Position numbers and translations under genes: made by a program
DNA from: Clostridia bacterium
Lineage (GTDB): Bacteria; Bacillota; Clostridia; UBA1381
DNA: 64,000 nt
Direction: 5' to 3'
Assembly (NCBI GenBank): GCA_900751885.1
Contig: CAADTH010000034.1
Location: 62,001 to 126,000 of the forward strand
Shown here: positions 46,656 to 56,294 of the stretch, piece after piece
Layout of the letters: each line of letters starts with the position of its first letter
How positions within the stretch are numbered: the first letter of the stretch is position 1
The notes under the pieces: generated by a model
Database searches by the model: none
Told to the model about the DNA's origin: nothing
What the model saw: the letters and a program-made list of their open reading frames with translations, nothing else

Positions 46656-47609
46656 ATGAAATTAAAACAGGAGGCTGCAAACAAAACATTGGTCAGCACA
46701 AAGAAAAAAGGATTTTCTTATTACTTGAAAAGGGACTGGCAACTATATGTTCTCGTAGCGATTCCGCTATTATTTGTCATTGTATTTAAGTTTTTGCCGA
46801 TGCTGGGACTGTCGATTGCCTTTTTGGATTACAAGCCGGTAAAGGGGTTTGCCGGTTCAGAGTTTATCGGATTGGATGTATTCAAGCAAGTGTTTACATC
46901 AGGTGATTTTTATAAATCTCTGAAAAACACATTGGTATTGAATGTTCTGGATTTGGTTATTGGGTTCCCAGCGCCGATTATACTTGCGATTTTACTCAAT
47001 GAAATCACCTGCAAATGGTATAAAAAGGTGACGCAGACGGTTCTGTATCTGCCTCATTTTCTGTCATGGGTTATCATTGCGGGACTTGCGTATCAACTTT
47101 TCTCTCCAGTATCTGGATATATCAATGTGATGATTACGAGAATGGGCGGAGATGCGATTCCGTTTCTGACTGAAAAATGGCATTGGCTTATCAGTTACAT
47201 ATTAATTGGTGTGTGGCAGAGTATGGGATGGGGAACCATCATTTATCTTGCCGCGATTACGGGTATCAGCGGAGATTTATATGAGGCGGCGACGGTTGAT
47301 GGTGCGGGAAGATGGAGAAAAATTTGGAATATCACCTTGCCTTGCATCAAGCCGACCATTGTTGTTATGCTGATTATGGCGCTTGGGCGTATCATCGGTT
47401 CCTCTTTCGAACGTCCGTATGTGTTATCGAACCCTATGGTAACCGATTTTTCAGAGGTTATCGCTACGTATGTATACCGTGTAGGTCTGCAGCAGAACCA
47501 GTATAATATTGCGACTGCAGTGGGACTGTTTCAATCTGTTGTAGGTCTTGTGCTTGTGCTCATATCGGATCGCTTTGCGAAGATTATGGGCGAAGGCGGA
47601 ATCGTATAA
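46656..47609 (+). CDS. Sugar ABC transporter permease, LplB/YteP type
   Basis: The product is 317 residues with six predicted membrane helices, a long N-terminal cytoplasmic segment (WQLYVLVAIPLLFVIVFKF) and the EAA loop YEAATVDGAGRWRKIWNITLP at about 210. This belongs to the CUT1 permeases of the LplB group, several of which import rhamnogalacturonan-derived oligosaccharides (YteP in Bacillus subtilis). Its partner LplC-type permease and binding lipoprotein follow directly. GGGGAG lies ahead of the ATG. No ATPase is encoded nearby; CUT1 systems of this kind often share one encoded elsewhere. Confidence 0.92.
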   Translation: MKLKQEAANKTLVSTKKKGFSYYLKRDWQLYVLVAIPLLFVIVFKFLPMLGLSIAFLDYKPVKGFAGSEFIGLDVFKQVFTSGDFYKSLKNTLVLNVLDLVIGFPAPIILAILLNEITCKWYKKVTQTVLYLPHFLSWVIIAGLAYQLFSPVSGYINVMITRMGGDAIPFLTEKWHWLISYILIGVWQSMGWGTIIYLAAITGISGDLYEAATVDGAGRWRKIWNITLPCIKPTIVVMLIMALGRIIGSSFERPYVLSNPMVTDFSEVIATYVYRVGLQQNQYNIATAVGLFQSVVGLVLVLISDRFAKIMGEGGIV

Positions 47610-47624
47610 GGGGGGCGGATAAAA

Positions 47625-48503
47625 ATGAAAATCAAAAAAAGTGCGGGAGAACTATTTACAGATGTTTTAATTTACACATTTATTGGGTTGTTGGCTATCA
47701 TATGTATCATTCCGTTTATCCATGTTGCAGCGGTTTCAATCAGCTCAGACGCCAGTGTGTACGCAAACAATGTGTGGCTGATTCCAAAGGAGCTCACACT
47801 CAACGCGTATAAAACGGTAATTGGAGATCCTTCTATGATGCGTTCGCTGGGTTTCACTGTGTTTTTGACTGTGGCGTTTACAGCACTCGGAATGTTTCTC
47901 ACCATCTGTGCGGCATATGCACTGTCTAGAGCCAGACTAAAAGGAAAGGGAATTTTGAATGTCCTGTTTATTGTCACAATGTATTTTTCAGCTGGGTTGA
48001 TTCCTGATTACATGCTGATGGATACGCTCGGATTATTGGACACATCGGCAGTTCTGATTTTGCCGCTTGCGATATCAGCATATAATATGATTATTTTGAG
48101 AACAGCAATGCAGGCACTTCCACAAAGTCTGGAGGAGGCGGCACAGCTTGACGGATGCGATGATTTCAGAATACTCGTACAGATTATGCTTCCGCTTTGT
48201 ATGCCGACACTGGCAACGCTCGCACTGTTTTACGCGGTGGGCAGATGGAATTCATTCCAGGACGCACTATACTATATACAGTCTGATGCGTTAAAGCCGT
48301 TGCAGCTGAAGCTTTACAATCTTGTCAACGCGGCAGGCTCGACCGGGTCGCTTTCGCAGGAGGCGGGCGGCGGACAGCAGCAGGCGGCAGAGGTGGTAAA
48401 GGCGGCAACAATTATGTTTGCGACAGTACCAATTATTATCGTCTATCCATTTGTACAAAAATATTTTGTATCGGGCGTTATGATTGGCGCGGTAAAAGGA
48501 TAA
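47625..48503 (+). CDS. Sugar ABC transporter permease, LplC/YtcP type
   Basis: The product is 292 residues with six predicted membrane helices and the EAA motif SLEEAAQLDGCDDFRILVQIMLP at about 173. It starts 15 bases after the LplB-type gene with a GGGGGG-rich ribosome site and forms the second half of the heterodimeric channel. The C terminus YPFVQKYFVSGVMIGAVKG is characteristic of the LplC/YtcP group. Confidence 0.93.
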   Translation: MKIKKSAGELFTDVLIYTFIGLLAIICIIPFIHVAAVSISSDASVYANNVWLIPKELTLNAYKTVIGDPSMMRSLGFTVFLTVAFTALGMFLTICAAYALSRARLKGKGILNVLFIVTMYFSAGLIPDYMLMDTLGLLDTSAVLILPLAISAYNMIILRTAMQALPQSLEEAAQLDGCDDFRILVQIMLPLCMPTLATLALFYAVGRWNSFQDALYYIQSDALKPLQLKLYNLVNAAGSTGSLSQEAGGGQQQAAEVVKAATIMFATVPIIIVYPFVQKYFVSGVMIGAVKG

Positions 48504-48520
48504 TATTGTTATCAATTTAT

Positions 48521-48560
48521 TGTAGGCATGGAAGGTGCAGATGTATCTTCCATGCCTACA
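48521..48560 (+). promoter_or_regulatory. Perfect 14-bp intercistronic hairpin
   Basis: TGTAGGCATGGAAG (48521-48534) pairs exactly with 48547-48560 around a 12-base loop, between the second permease and the binding-protein gene. No T run follows, so it is not a typical terminator. Such hairpins can protect 3' ends or set different levels of binding protein and permease. That role is inferred. Confidence 0.6.
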
Positions 48561-48598
48561 GATAGTAATTATAATTTAAAGAAAGAGAGGACAAAAAA

Positions 48599-50200
48599 AT
48601 GAGAGTAAAGCGCATGATATCACTGGTGCTTGCCTCTGCACTGATTACTACGGTGCTGGCAGGCTGTGGAGGAAAAACGGCGAATGTAGATGTAAAGGAG
48701 ATTATGTCCAGAGCGGATGTGGAGAATTACTCCTATCCAGAGCAAATTGAGCTGAAAATTCCGGTTTATGATAGAGGGACGCCGGGGCAGGCGAGCGTGA
48801 CGGACAATTATTGGACGAAATACGTTCAGAAGGAGTTCGGTGATAAGCACAATATCAAAATGACATTTGTATCTGTTCCGAGAAAGGAAGAGGTTTCATT
48901 CTTCAACCAGATGCTCGCAGGGAAAAAGGAAAATCAGACAGATATCATCTTCAACTATGATTATCCGACCATTGTATCATTTGTTGACCAGGGAGCAATT
49001 CAGACGCTAGACGAGGAAATGATAAAAAAATACGCTCCTACATACTATGAAGAGACAAAAGACTTGGATGAATACACCTACTTAAGTGGTGATAAGGTAT
49101 TCCTTCCAGGAAAACGTCCGGTAAATTATAACTATATTACAATGATTCGAAAAGATTGGCTGGACAAATGCGGACTTGACGTTCCGAAGACAAGAGACGA
49201 AGAGCTTGCGGCGCTCAAGGCATTCCGCGATAAAAAGCTCGGAGGAGAGGGGACGATTCCAAAGACAGTCAACCTCAGAAATGCAAACTATGGAAACTAT
49301 GCATACCGTCCATTTCCAATGCCGGAGGAGGAAAACGCGCTGTACTCTGATATCACAGTATGTTCCCTTACATATCAACCGACCAAGGAACAGTTAAAAT
49401 ATGAAAATATGATGTTCAATGAGGGACTTTACAGTCCGGAATGGTATCTTGATAAAGATGGTTCTAAGATGATGGAGCAATTTGTTTCAGGGAAAGCGGG
49501 CGTTTATGGAACGTATCTTACCAAAAACCCGGATGTGATTGGAACGCTCAAGAAAAACTGTCCGGAAGCAGAGGTTGCATTCCTGCCTACGTTATCCGAA
49601 GAGGGGAAAGTTCCGGCGGACAGAGCGGATTATCCATTTGGCATGATGAGCGGAATCAACATCAACTGTGAACATCCGGAAGCGGTTATGATGTATTTTG
49701 AGTGGTTGCAGAAAAATCTGTTTACAATGCAAAACGGAATCGAAGGCGTGACCTATAATATGGAAGACAAGGTTCCTGTATTGATAGACAGCTATTCTGG
49801 AGAGGAGAGACTCAACTACAACGGAAACAAGGATATGTGGTGTCTCGTCATCGAGGGAAAAGACCTCGGAGATGAGGAATTGAATGTCATTGCCCAGGAA
49901 AAGATGTATGCGCCAAAGGGATATGAATATCTGATTCGTGACAGCTATGAAAACTATGAGAGAGTTAAGGAATATAGATATACAGACTTTATCTTCAATA
50001 AGCCGCTCGACTCGATCTCTCAGTATTCCGAGACATTAAAGAGCAAATGGCAGGTGATACAGGTAGATTTGATTAACTGTAAACCGGAAGAGTTCGACGC
50101 GAAGTATGAAGCGGCATGTAAGGAATATTTGAATGCTGGATATCAGCAGGTTCTCGACGAGAAGAAAGAGGTTTATCAGGAGATGAAGAAGGAAAAGTAA
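48599..50200 (+). CDS. Sugar ABC transporter binding lipoprotein, LplA/YtcQ type
   Basis: The product is 533 residues. The signal peptide ends in the lipobox L-A-G-C, with Cys at about 23, so the mature protein is lipid-anchored outside the membrane. The long form with two lobes and segments such as FNYDYPTIVSF and YPFGMMSGI fits the family-1 solute-binding proteins that pair with LplB/LplC permeases. Bacillus subtilis YtcQ of this group serves rhamnogalacturonan uptake. It is followed 24 bases later by the PL11 lyase, which supports the same substrate: lyase products captured and imported. Exact ligand is inferred. Confidence 0.92.
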   Translation: MRVKRMISLVLASALITTVLAGCGGKTANVDVKEIMSRADVENYSYPEQIELKIPVYDRGTPGQASVTDNYWTKYVQKEFGDKHNIKMTFVSVPRKEEVSFFNQMLAGKKENQTDIIFNYDYPTIVSFVDQGAIQTLDEEMIKKYAPTYYEETKDLDEYTYLSGDKVFLPGKRPVNYNYITMIRKDWLDKCGLDVPKTRDEELAALKAFRDKKLGGEGTIPKTVNLRNANYGNYAYRPFPMPEEENALYSDITVCSLTYQPTKEQLKYENMMFNEGLYSPEWYLDKDGSKMMEQFVSGKAGVYGTYLTKNPDVIGTLKKNCPEAEVAFLPTLSEEGKVPADRADYPFGMMSGININCEHPEAVMMYFEWLQKNLFTMQNGIEGVTYNMEDKVPVLIDSYSGEERLNYNGNKDMWCLVIEGKDLGDEELNVIAQEKMYAPKGYEYLIRDSYENYERVKEYRYTDFIFNKPLDSISQYSETLKSKWQVIQVDLINCKPEEFDAKYEAACKEYLNAGYQQVLDEKKEVYQEMKKEK

Positions 50201-50224
50201 TCGGTTTCAAAGAAGGAGAGAACG

Positions 50225-53143
50225 ATGAAATTACAAAAATGGATTGCCGCCGCGATTGCAATTACAATGTGCGCTGGCATTGTGCCGGCGGTGTATGCGT
50301 CGGATTTGAACGGCACAGCAGAAATCAACTGTAAGGTTGGAGACAACCTTACAGTAGGAGATTATCCTGAATCTGCGACGGAAACACAGAAATTGATTGA
50401 CAACCGTCCGGATGTCAAACGGCAGATGGAGGACATAGGAAGAGGTTTGGTGGCAGTCAAGGCGGAAAATGGGAATTTTATCTCCTGGCGGTGGCTGGGG
50501 ACGGAAAGCCTTGATGTAACATATAATTTATACCGGGACGGCGTGAAGCTCAATAGCCAGCCTTTGACAGTCACAAACTATACAGACAATGCACCGACAA
50601 GCGGATGCAAGTATTCTGTCAGTACAGTGATTGACGGAAAAGAGGGCGAAAAATGCGGGGAGGTATCCGTCTGGAACGACGGATATTTGGATGTACCTCT
50701 TCAAAAACCGGCTGATCAAGTGCTGCCGGATGGAAAAGATACGGTAACCTATTCCCTTGCGACAGATGCTTCCGTGGGAGATCTTGATGGAGATGGGGAG
50801 TATGAGATTGTACTAAAGTGGGAGCCACGCCACGCGAAGGATGCGTCAAAGGGAGGATTTACAGGCAATACTTATTTTGATGCGTATAAACTGGACGGTA
50901 CACTGATGTGGCGCGTTGATATGGGTAGAAATATCCGATCCGGCCCGCATGACACCCAGTTTATCGTGTATGACTTCGACAATGACGGAAAGGCAGAGAT
51001 GGCGTGCCGCACAGCCGACGGAACAGTCGCCGGGGACGGCGCGGTAATCGGTGATAAAGATGCAAAGTGGGATTTGCTCAATGACGGAAAAAATTTGCAG
51101 GGACCGTTATATCTGACCGTGTTCAAGGGAACAGACGGAAGTGTGATTGATACGACAGAATTTTATCCGCAGACAGTCGGTACAAATCCAGACGGCACAA
51201 AATGGGATTGTTCTATTTTCGGTGATGGCTGGGGAAACCGCTCCGAACGCTACCTTGGCGGTCTGGGCTTCTTCGATGGAGAGCATACATCATTCATTCA
51301 GGCACGTGGGTACTATGACAGGACTTTTGTTTCGGCGTACCATGTGGAGAACGGAAAAATCGTGAACGATTGGAAGTTCGATTCTGACGATTACAATGAC
51401 AAAGAAAACGGAAAAATGTATTCAGGGCAGGGAAACCATAACCTTGCTGTAGCAGATGTCGATTATGATGGACTTGACGAGGTAATCTATGGTGCAATGG
51501 CAATTGACCATGACGGCAAGCCGCTTTACACAACCATGCTGGGACATGGAGATTCCCAGCATGTCGGGGATCTGTTACCGTCACGCCCTGGGCTTGAGGT
51601 ATACTCCTGCCAGGAGTCGAGAGGGGCAGACTATGGGTTTGATTTGCGTGACGCAAGAACCGGCGAGGTACTAAACGGAATCTTTACAGGCACAGACAAT
51701 GGGCGTGCATGCACAGCGGATATCGATCCAGAGTATGATGGCGAGGAATGCTGGTCCGCATATGGTGTGCTCACCAGTGCGGATGGTACGGTTCTTTCGA
51801 CCAACTATTCCATGCCGACCAACTTTGCAATCTGGTGGGATGGTGATCTTGGACGCGAATTACAGGACGGAATCAGCGTGTATAAATGGAATAAAAAGGA
51901 AGAAGGCGTGGATTCTATCTTCCGTGCTCAAGGCGCGCATTCTATCAATGCGGCAAAATCCAATTCAGCTCTGACAGCGGATATTTTAGGCGATTGGCGT
52001 GAAGAGCTTATCTATGCGACGGATGATGATAAGACACTTCGGATTTTCACCACGGCGGATGCGACAAGCTACCGTATTCCGACATTGATGCACGATCCAC
52101 AGTACCGCAACCATGTGGCACTTCAAAATGTATGCTATAACCAATGTACGCATACAAGCTTTTACTTAGGCTATGGGACAAAGACAGTCCCTGTTCCGCA
52201 GATGTTTACAGTAGAAAATGGAGAAAAGAAGGTTAATCCTGACCATTCCAAAAAGCAGTGGGACATTAAGGATTTGTACAGCGGAAGCACAGTGGATATG
52301 GTAGTAGGCTCTCCGACTGCATTTGTAAATGGGGCAGGGATGAGAATAGAAAATACATCGGTAGAGGTTGTTCCATATATCAACGAAAACAGCAGAACGA
52401 TGGTTCCTCTCCGCTTTGTGGCAGAAGCATTCGGTGCGGATGTCGAGTATGATGAGACGAACAGCGATATTACGATTACACTTGGAAGCACTGTCATGAA
52501 GATGAATGCGCATCAGTCTATTTATACTGTAAATGGTCAAACAAAACAGATGGATACCCAGCCTGAAATTGTGAGAGACAGAGTGTTTATTCCGATTCGG
52601 GCAGTATCAGAAGCATTGGGAAGAAGCGTAGCGTTCTATGGCGGATTGATTATGATTTCAGACCTGAATCAATCGATATCTGAAGCCGAGGCACTGGAAT
52701 ACAAAGAGAAACTGAGTCAGGCGCCTGTTCCGGCAGAGGTCGATAAGAATAAATATGAGGATCAGCTTCTCAACCGCCCAGAGGTGAAGGAGTGGCAGTC
52801 TTCCAATGAGTCAAAGGCAGAGCAAGCGGCGGATTCAAATACAGAAACCGCTTGGGTTGGCAAAAAGGGAGATACGCTCACAGCTGCTTTGGTAGAGGCA
52901 CCTGGGATACCGGCTGTGGCAATTTCGTTTGCCGACGAAAAGGAGCATAAATTTGAGATTCAGTACTCCGGAGACGGAGAAAATTGGCAGATAGCGCTTG
53001 CAAACAGAGTGACACAGGGTAAGCCGGGAGAGTATAAGAAATTCTTCTTTGGATGTCCTGTTTATCCAAAGTTTGTACGCTATGTATGTCAGGATGAGGG
53101 AGAATGCGCAGTCAGTGAATTTGCAGTATTGTGCTGTGATTAA
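50225..53143 (+). CDS. Secreted PL11 rhamnogalacturonan lyase with copper-amine-oxidase-N-like domain
   Basis: The product is 972 residues with AAGGAGAG ahead of the ATG and a signal peptide to about 26. Residues 50-680 match PL11 lyases (YesW type): an N-terminal FN3-like part with RGLVAVKAENGNFISWRWLG, then an eight-bladed propeller with Asp-rich calcium loops such as GDLDGDGEYEIVLKWEP, DFDNDGKAEM and DVDYDGLDEV. The enzyme cuts the rhamnose-galacturonate backbone by elimination, giving unsaturated ends. Residues 695-815 are a copper-amine-oxidase-N-like domain (MVPLRFVAEAFGADVEY, FIPIRAVSEALG), common in wall-associated clostridial proteins. A final F5/8-like domain (830-972) may bind sugar. 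It is the last gene of the importer operon. Confidence 0.93.
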   Translation: MKLQKWIAAAIAITMCAGIVPAVYASDLNGTAEINCKVGDNLTVGDYPESATETQKLIDNRPDVKRQMEDIGRGLVAVKAENGNFISWRWLGTESLDVTYNLYRDGVKLNSQPLTVTNYTDNAPTSGCKYSVSTVIDGKEGEKCGEVSVWNDGYLDVPLQKPADQVLPDGKDTVTYSLATDASVGDLDGDGEYEIVLKWEPRHAKDASKGGFTGNTYFDAYKLDGTLMWRVDMGRNIRSGPHDTQFIVYDFDNDGKAEMACRTADGTVAGDGAVIGDKDAKWDLLNDGKNLQGPLYLTVFKGTDGSVIDTTEFYPQTVGTNPDGTKWDCSIFGDGWGNRSERYLGGLGFFDGEHTSFIQARGYYDRTFVSAYHVENGKIVNDWKFDSDDYNDKENGKMYSGQGNHNLAVADVDYDGLDEVIYGAMAIDHDGKPLYTTMLGHGDSQHVGDLLPSRPGLEVYSCQESRGADYGFDLRDARTGEVLNGIFTGTDNGRACTADIDPEYDGEECWSAYGVLTSADGTVLSTNYSMPTNFAIWWDGDLGRELQDGISVYKWNKKEEGVDSIFRAQGAHSINAAKSNSALTADILGDWREELIYATDDDKTLRIFTTADATSYRIPTLMHDPQYRNHVALQNVCYNQCTHTSFYLGYGTKTVPVPQMFTVENGEKKVNPDHSKKQWDIKDLYSGSTVDMVVGSPTAFVNGAGMRIENTSVEVVPYINENSRTMVPLRFVAEAFGADVEYDETNSDITITLGSTVMKMNAHQSIYTVNGQTKQMDTQPEIVRDRVFIPIRAVSEALGRSVAFYGGLIMISDLNQSISEAEALEYKEKLSQAPVPAEVDKNKYEDQLLNRPEVKEWQSSNESKAEQAADSNTETAWVGKKGDTLTAALVEAPGIPAVAISFADEKEHKFEIQYSGDGENWQIALANRVTQGKPGEYKKFFFGCPVYPKFVRYVCQDEGECAVSEFAVLCCD

Positions 53144-53214
53144 AACGGTTTGACGATTCTTTGGCATAAAGTCCATCGGGATCATGTCGCCCTCTCGGTA
53201 TATCCTTTCTATAA

Positions 53215-53255
53215 ACAAAGCCCCAAAGGTGATATATACACCTTTGGGGCTTTGT
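53215..53255. terminator. Bidirectional terminator
   Basis: ACAAAGCCCCAAAGGTG (53215-53231) pairs perfectly with 53239-53255 around ATATATA. It separates the convergent PL11 and GH28 genes. Confidence 0.92.
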
Positions 53256-53258
53256 CCT

Positions 53259-54785
53259 TTATGGCTCGATATGATTCAATACATAGTTTTCATCCTCACG
53301 GGACAGGATACTGACGTTTTCCATGGCAAATCCCTTGATATTATTTGCTTTCAGTCCATATTTTCCAATGGCAGTTATATTTTCAAGCGTAATGTGTTCA
53401 AGAGGACTTTCCGGCAGTCCGGACAGATAGACGGCATTCCCTGTGACTGTGTCGAGCACAATATTGCGGAACGTGATATCACGAATCACAGGCGTACTTT
53501 CGTTGAAAGGCTGTGCATGTTCCAAATCAAAGGTATCGTGACTGTAAAATTGGTCCACATAAATCGCACCACGGAACCATTTGCAGTCACAATGCTCGCG
53601 GCTGTAATTTTGGAGGGTAAGATTGTCATAGACAATGTTTTCGACAACTCCACCACGTCCGCGCGGCGTTTTTACGCTCCCGACGCTGTATACATTGCAG
53701 AATGTGCAGTCTTGCACTAACACATTTCTCACGCCGCCTGACATCTCGCTTCCCATCGCGACGCCAAAGCCAGATTCAAACCGGCAATTCGTGATGCGAA
53801 TGTTTTCAGATGGAATTGCCAACCTTCGCCCCTCTTCATCTCTGCCGGACTTGATGGCAATGCAGTCGTCCTGACTTGCGATGGTGGAATGGAAGATATA
53901 CATATCACTGGAGGAATCCGGGTCGAGACCATCTCCATTACAGATATCCTGATACCGTGTTCCATCCTCATCCTGCTTGGTATAGATTTTGATTTGATTC
54001 ACACTGACATGGTTGCAGTAAATCAAATGAACACACCATGCAGGGGATTGCTTTACCGTGATGCCATATAGATAAAGAGAATCTACATTTCGAATGCAGA
54101 CTGCCCGTCCGGGCTTTCCTTTTCCGTCTGCGAGTTCTTTTTGCCGCAGGACAGCGCCGTTTGCGTCGATTTTTCCCAAGCCCTCAATGGTAATATGCTC
54201 TAGGCGCTCTCCATTTGTCGGCTTGGTGTTGATTAAGCTCGCATAGCATGCAGTCTCCAGCCCTTCAAAGCGGTACTGTAGGATTGGATACTCAGCAAGG
54301 TCACTGCTTCCGAGGAGAATGCCGCCTTTGTCTATGTAGAGCGTCATATTGCTCTTTAAGTAGAGCGCACCGGTGATGAACACACCGCTTGGCACGTAAA
54401 CCTTACCGCCTGGAGTACAGGCGTCGATTGCAGCTTGAATCGATTTTGTATTGCATGTGCTCCCATCGCCAACCGCACCGAAGGCTGTGATATCGAAGAC
54501 ATCTGCCTGTTTTTTTGTCGATACGGTGATGGTATTGCTTTTTGGAGAAAGCGTCCCACTTTTTAAAACGGCACGAACATAAAACGTATACTCTTGAGAG
54601 GGAGTAAGATTCTCTGCAGTGTAGTCTGTCTCTGTACAAATCCCATACACATTTTCATTGCAATAGATTTGGTATGCGGTAATGTCCGAAGCATCCTTCG
54701 GTTTATCCCATACAAGGGCAATCGTTGTTTCGGTTTGTGCTTCCGGTGGGGATAGAAGAGAAATAGGGTGCGATTGATTTTCCAT
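53259..54785 (-). CDS. Cytoplasmic GH28 exopolygalacturonase with FN3 domain
   Basis: The product is 508 residues without a signal peptide. An N-terminal FN3 domain (8-92) precedes the GH28 beta-helix (95-508), starting DITAFGAVGDG. Catalytic motifs are intact: NGDGLDPDSS, SQDDCIAIKSG and MGSEMSGG, with VKTPRGRGG in the last region. The FN3-GH28 layout and the MGSEMSGG form are typical of intracellular exo-acting enzymes that shorten galacturonic oligosaccharides. AAGGA lies ahead of the ATG at a wide spacing. It is the only enzyme gene of the region on the - strand and has its own long leader with unusual inverted repeats. Confidence 0.92.
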   Translation of the reverse strand: MENQSHPISLLSPPEAQTETTIALVWDKPKDASDITAYQIYCNENVYGICTETDYTAENLTPSQEYTFYVRAVLKSGTLSPKSNTITVSTKKQADVFDITAFGAVGDGSTCNTKSIQAAIDACTPGGKVYVPSGVFITGALYLKSNMTLYIDKGGILLGSSDLAEYPILQYRFEGLETACYASLINTKPTNGERLEHITIEGLGKIDANGAVLRQKELADGKGKPGRAVCIRNVDSLYLYGITVKQSPAWCVHLIYCNHVSVNQIKIYTKQDEDGTRYQDICNGDGLDPDSSSDMYIFHSTIASQDDCIAIKSGRDEEGRRLAIPSENIRITNCRFESGFGVAMGSEMSGGVRNVLVQDCTFCNVYSVGSVKTPRGRGGVVENIVYDNLTLQNYSREHCDCKWFRGAIYVDQFYSHDTFDLEHAQPFNESTPVIRDITFRNIVLDTVTGNAVYLSGLPESPLEHITLENITAIGKYGLKANNIKGFAMENVSILSREDENYVLNHIEP

Positions 54786-54924
54786 GGTTTTATGATCCTT
54801 TCTTCATTTCAATATAACTATCATGATACCATAATGATAGTTTGTTTCGGTGTTTTTTCTTTTTTTGATTTTCCCTTATCAAGCAGTTTATCTTTTTCAC
54901 ATGGATAAAAGAGAAAACATTTAT

Positions 54925-55029
54925 ATTATACGATAGATTCATTTCGGCATCTCCTCTTTTGTTGAATCTATCTTTTGCTGATTTTTATTCTTCCCTGCCA
55001 ATGTAAAAAGAGGAGATGCTTTTATTATA
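54925..55029 (-). promoter_or_regulatory. Promoter and leader with two competing inverted repeats, upstream of the GH28 gene
   Basis: On the - strand an extended -10 TATAAT lies at 55024-55029, and a second TATAAT at 54925-54930. GCATCTCCTCTTTT (54947-54960) is the exact inverse of 55006-55019. GATAGATTCA (54932-54941) is the exact inverse of 54963-54972. The two pairings overlap in space and could be exclusive in RNA. The rest of the 367-base gap (54786-54924) is AT-rich without clear features. Confidence 0.45.
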
Positions 55030-55108
55030 CCATAGGACAGAACGAAGAAACCGTGTAGATATTGCTTCTTTATAACAAAAACCGTTTGATTTTTGCTGTA
55101 TTGAAAAA

Positions 55109-55139
55109 TCGGTATCCAATCGTTTGAATTGGATACCGA
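55109..55139 (-). terminator. Terminator of the 55153 gene
   Basis: TCGGTATCCAAT pairs with ATTGGATACCGA around CGTTTGA, followed by TTTTT on the - strand. Confidence 0.88.
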
Positions 55140-55152
55140 CAGAAAAGTCAAA

Positions 55153-56241
55153 TCAGTTGTAAATGCGTACTGTTTTTTGTGCATCGTCCCATTTTACCTG
55201 ACAGCCAAAGCTCTCCGCAATCACACGGACAGGAACGAAGGTCATGTCATAGAAAAGCTGCGGTGCAACATCGAGTGAGACCGTTTGTCCGTTTTTCTCC
55301 ATGGAAAGCTGATTGATTGTGAGTGAGATAACGGTGTCGTCCTTTCCTGCACTCACGGTTTGGGACTCTGCATTCCAATCGACCGTTGCGCCCATTGCCT
55401 CAAAAATGGTACGCATCGGAACCAGCGTCCGTCCGTCCTGGAGCACTGGGGCGTGTGAAAAATCCAGCTTTTCGCCGTTTAGCTCCACGCGGATATAAGG
55501 ATGGTCGATATCCCATAAGAATTGATTCAATGACTCCTTTTGGGAAATGGAGTCATCGCCGCAACGCATTGATTTATCTGCTTGAATAGAAAACAGCAAT
55601 TTGTCCTCAGCAGGATGCACATAGTCAGAGCGCAGGCGGGTAAACGTAGCATCGTCGACCTGTGACCATTGCCCGTCCTTCAATATTGTTTTTTTGTTTT
55701 CACCAAAAATATAGTCATCTGTCAGTGTGATTACCTTTGACGCGCTGTTTCGGCTAAAGGAGTATACATTGATGCTTGTACCGTATGCATCTTCCAATGG
55801 GTGCATAGAATCCACGTCATACAGATAATATGTATCGTCAATGTGAGACAGCAGCATAGAATATTCATCGGTATAGATGTTGATTGGAATATGCAGGATT
55901 CTTGTAGCAATACCGCCAACTGCATCCCACACGTCACAGAACACAAACGAGCCGTTTGAACGCTGATTTTCATAGGAATCAAGACTGTCACCATAAAATA
56001 CAATCATCTCTTGATACCCATCATTGTCGATATCCACGATTTTTCCGCCGAGCAGACCGATCGGAGCGGAGGAATCCTCTGGTGCAAAGGAGGAGATTTC
56101 CTCACACATGCCATATTGCTGTATCAAGTTATTTACTACAGTGCCATAGCTTTGTGATATATTGGCATCCTCGGCAGATACGCTCCAAATCGTGGATAAT
56201 AGCACTATTGCCACAAGTAAAAAAGTAATCTTTTTCTTCAT
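55153..56241 (-). CDS. Secreted copper-amine-oxidase-N-like domain protein
   Basis: The product is 362 residues with a signal peptide (MKKKITFLLVAIVLLST, ending SVSA near 23) and GGGGGAAG ahead of the ATG. Residues 25-245 are a single domain I do not recognise; it holds GGKIVDIDNDGYQEMIVFYGDS, which looks like one Asp-rich repeat of the VCBS/FG-GAP kind. Residues 255-362 are two copper-amine-oxidase-N-like halves (LVPMRTIFEAMGATVDW and FVPVRVIAESFGCQVKW). The same C-terminal domain type is in the PL11 lyase. Function is unknown; a cell-wall location is likely from the domain. It stands alone with its own terminator. Confidence 0.8.
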   Translation of the reverse strand: MKKKITFLLVAIVLLSTIWSVSAEDANISQSYGTVVNNLIQQYGMCEEISSFAPEDSSAPIGLLGGKIVDIDNDGYQEMIVFYGDSLDSYENQRSNGSFVFCDVWDAVGGIATRILHIPINIYTDEYSMLLSHIDDTYYLYDVDSMHPLEDAYGTSINVYSFSRNSASKVITLTDDYIFGENKKTILKDGQWSQVDDATFTRLRSDYVHPAEDKLLFSIQADKSMRCGDDSISQKESLNQFLWDIDHPYIRVELNGEKLDFSHAPVLQDGRTLVPMRTIFEAMGATVDWNAESQTVSAGKDDTVISLTINQLSMEKNGQTVSLDVAPQLFYDMTFVPVRVIAESFGCQVKWDDAQKTVRIYN

Positions 56242-56294
56242 TAATCTTCCCCCTTTTCTTTATTGTAACAAAAAGTCTGGAAAATCGCAACAAA

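Noticed and set aside
54939..55184. An 81-codon frame on the - strand between the GH28 and 55153 genes
   Set aside because: It runs through a terminator stem and the inverted repeats, has no ribosome site and low-complexity content.
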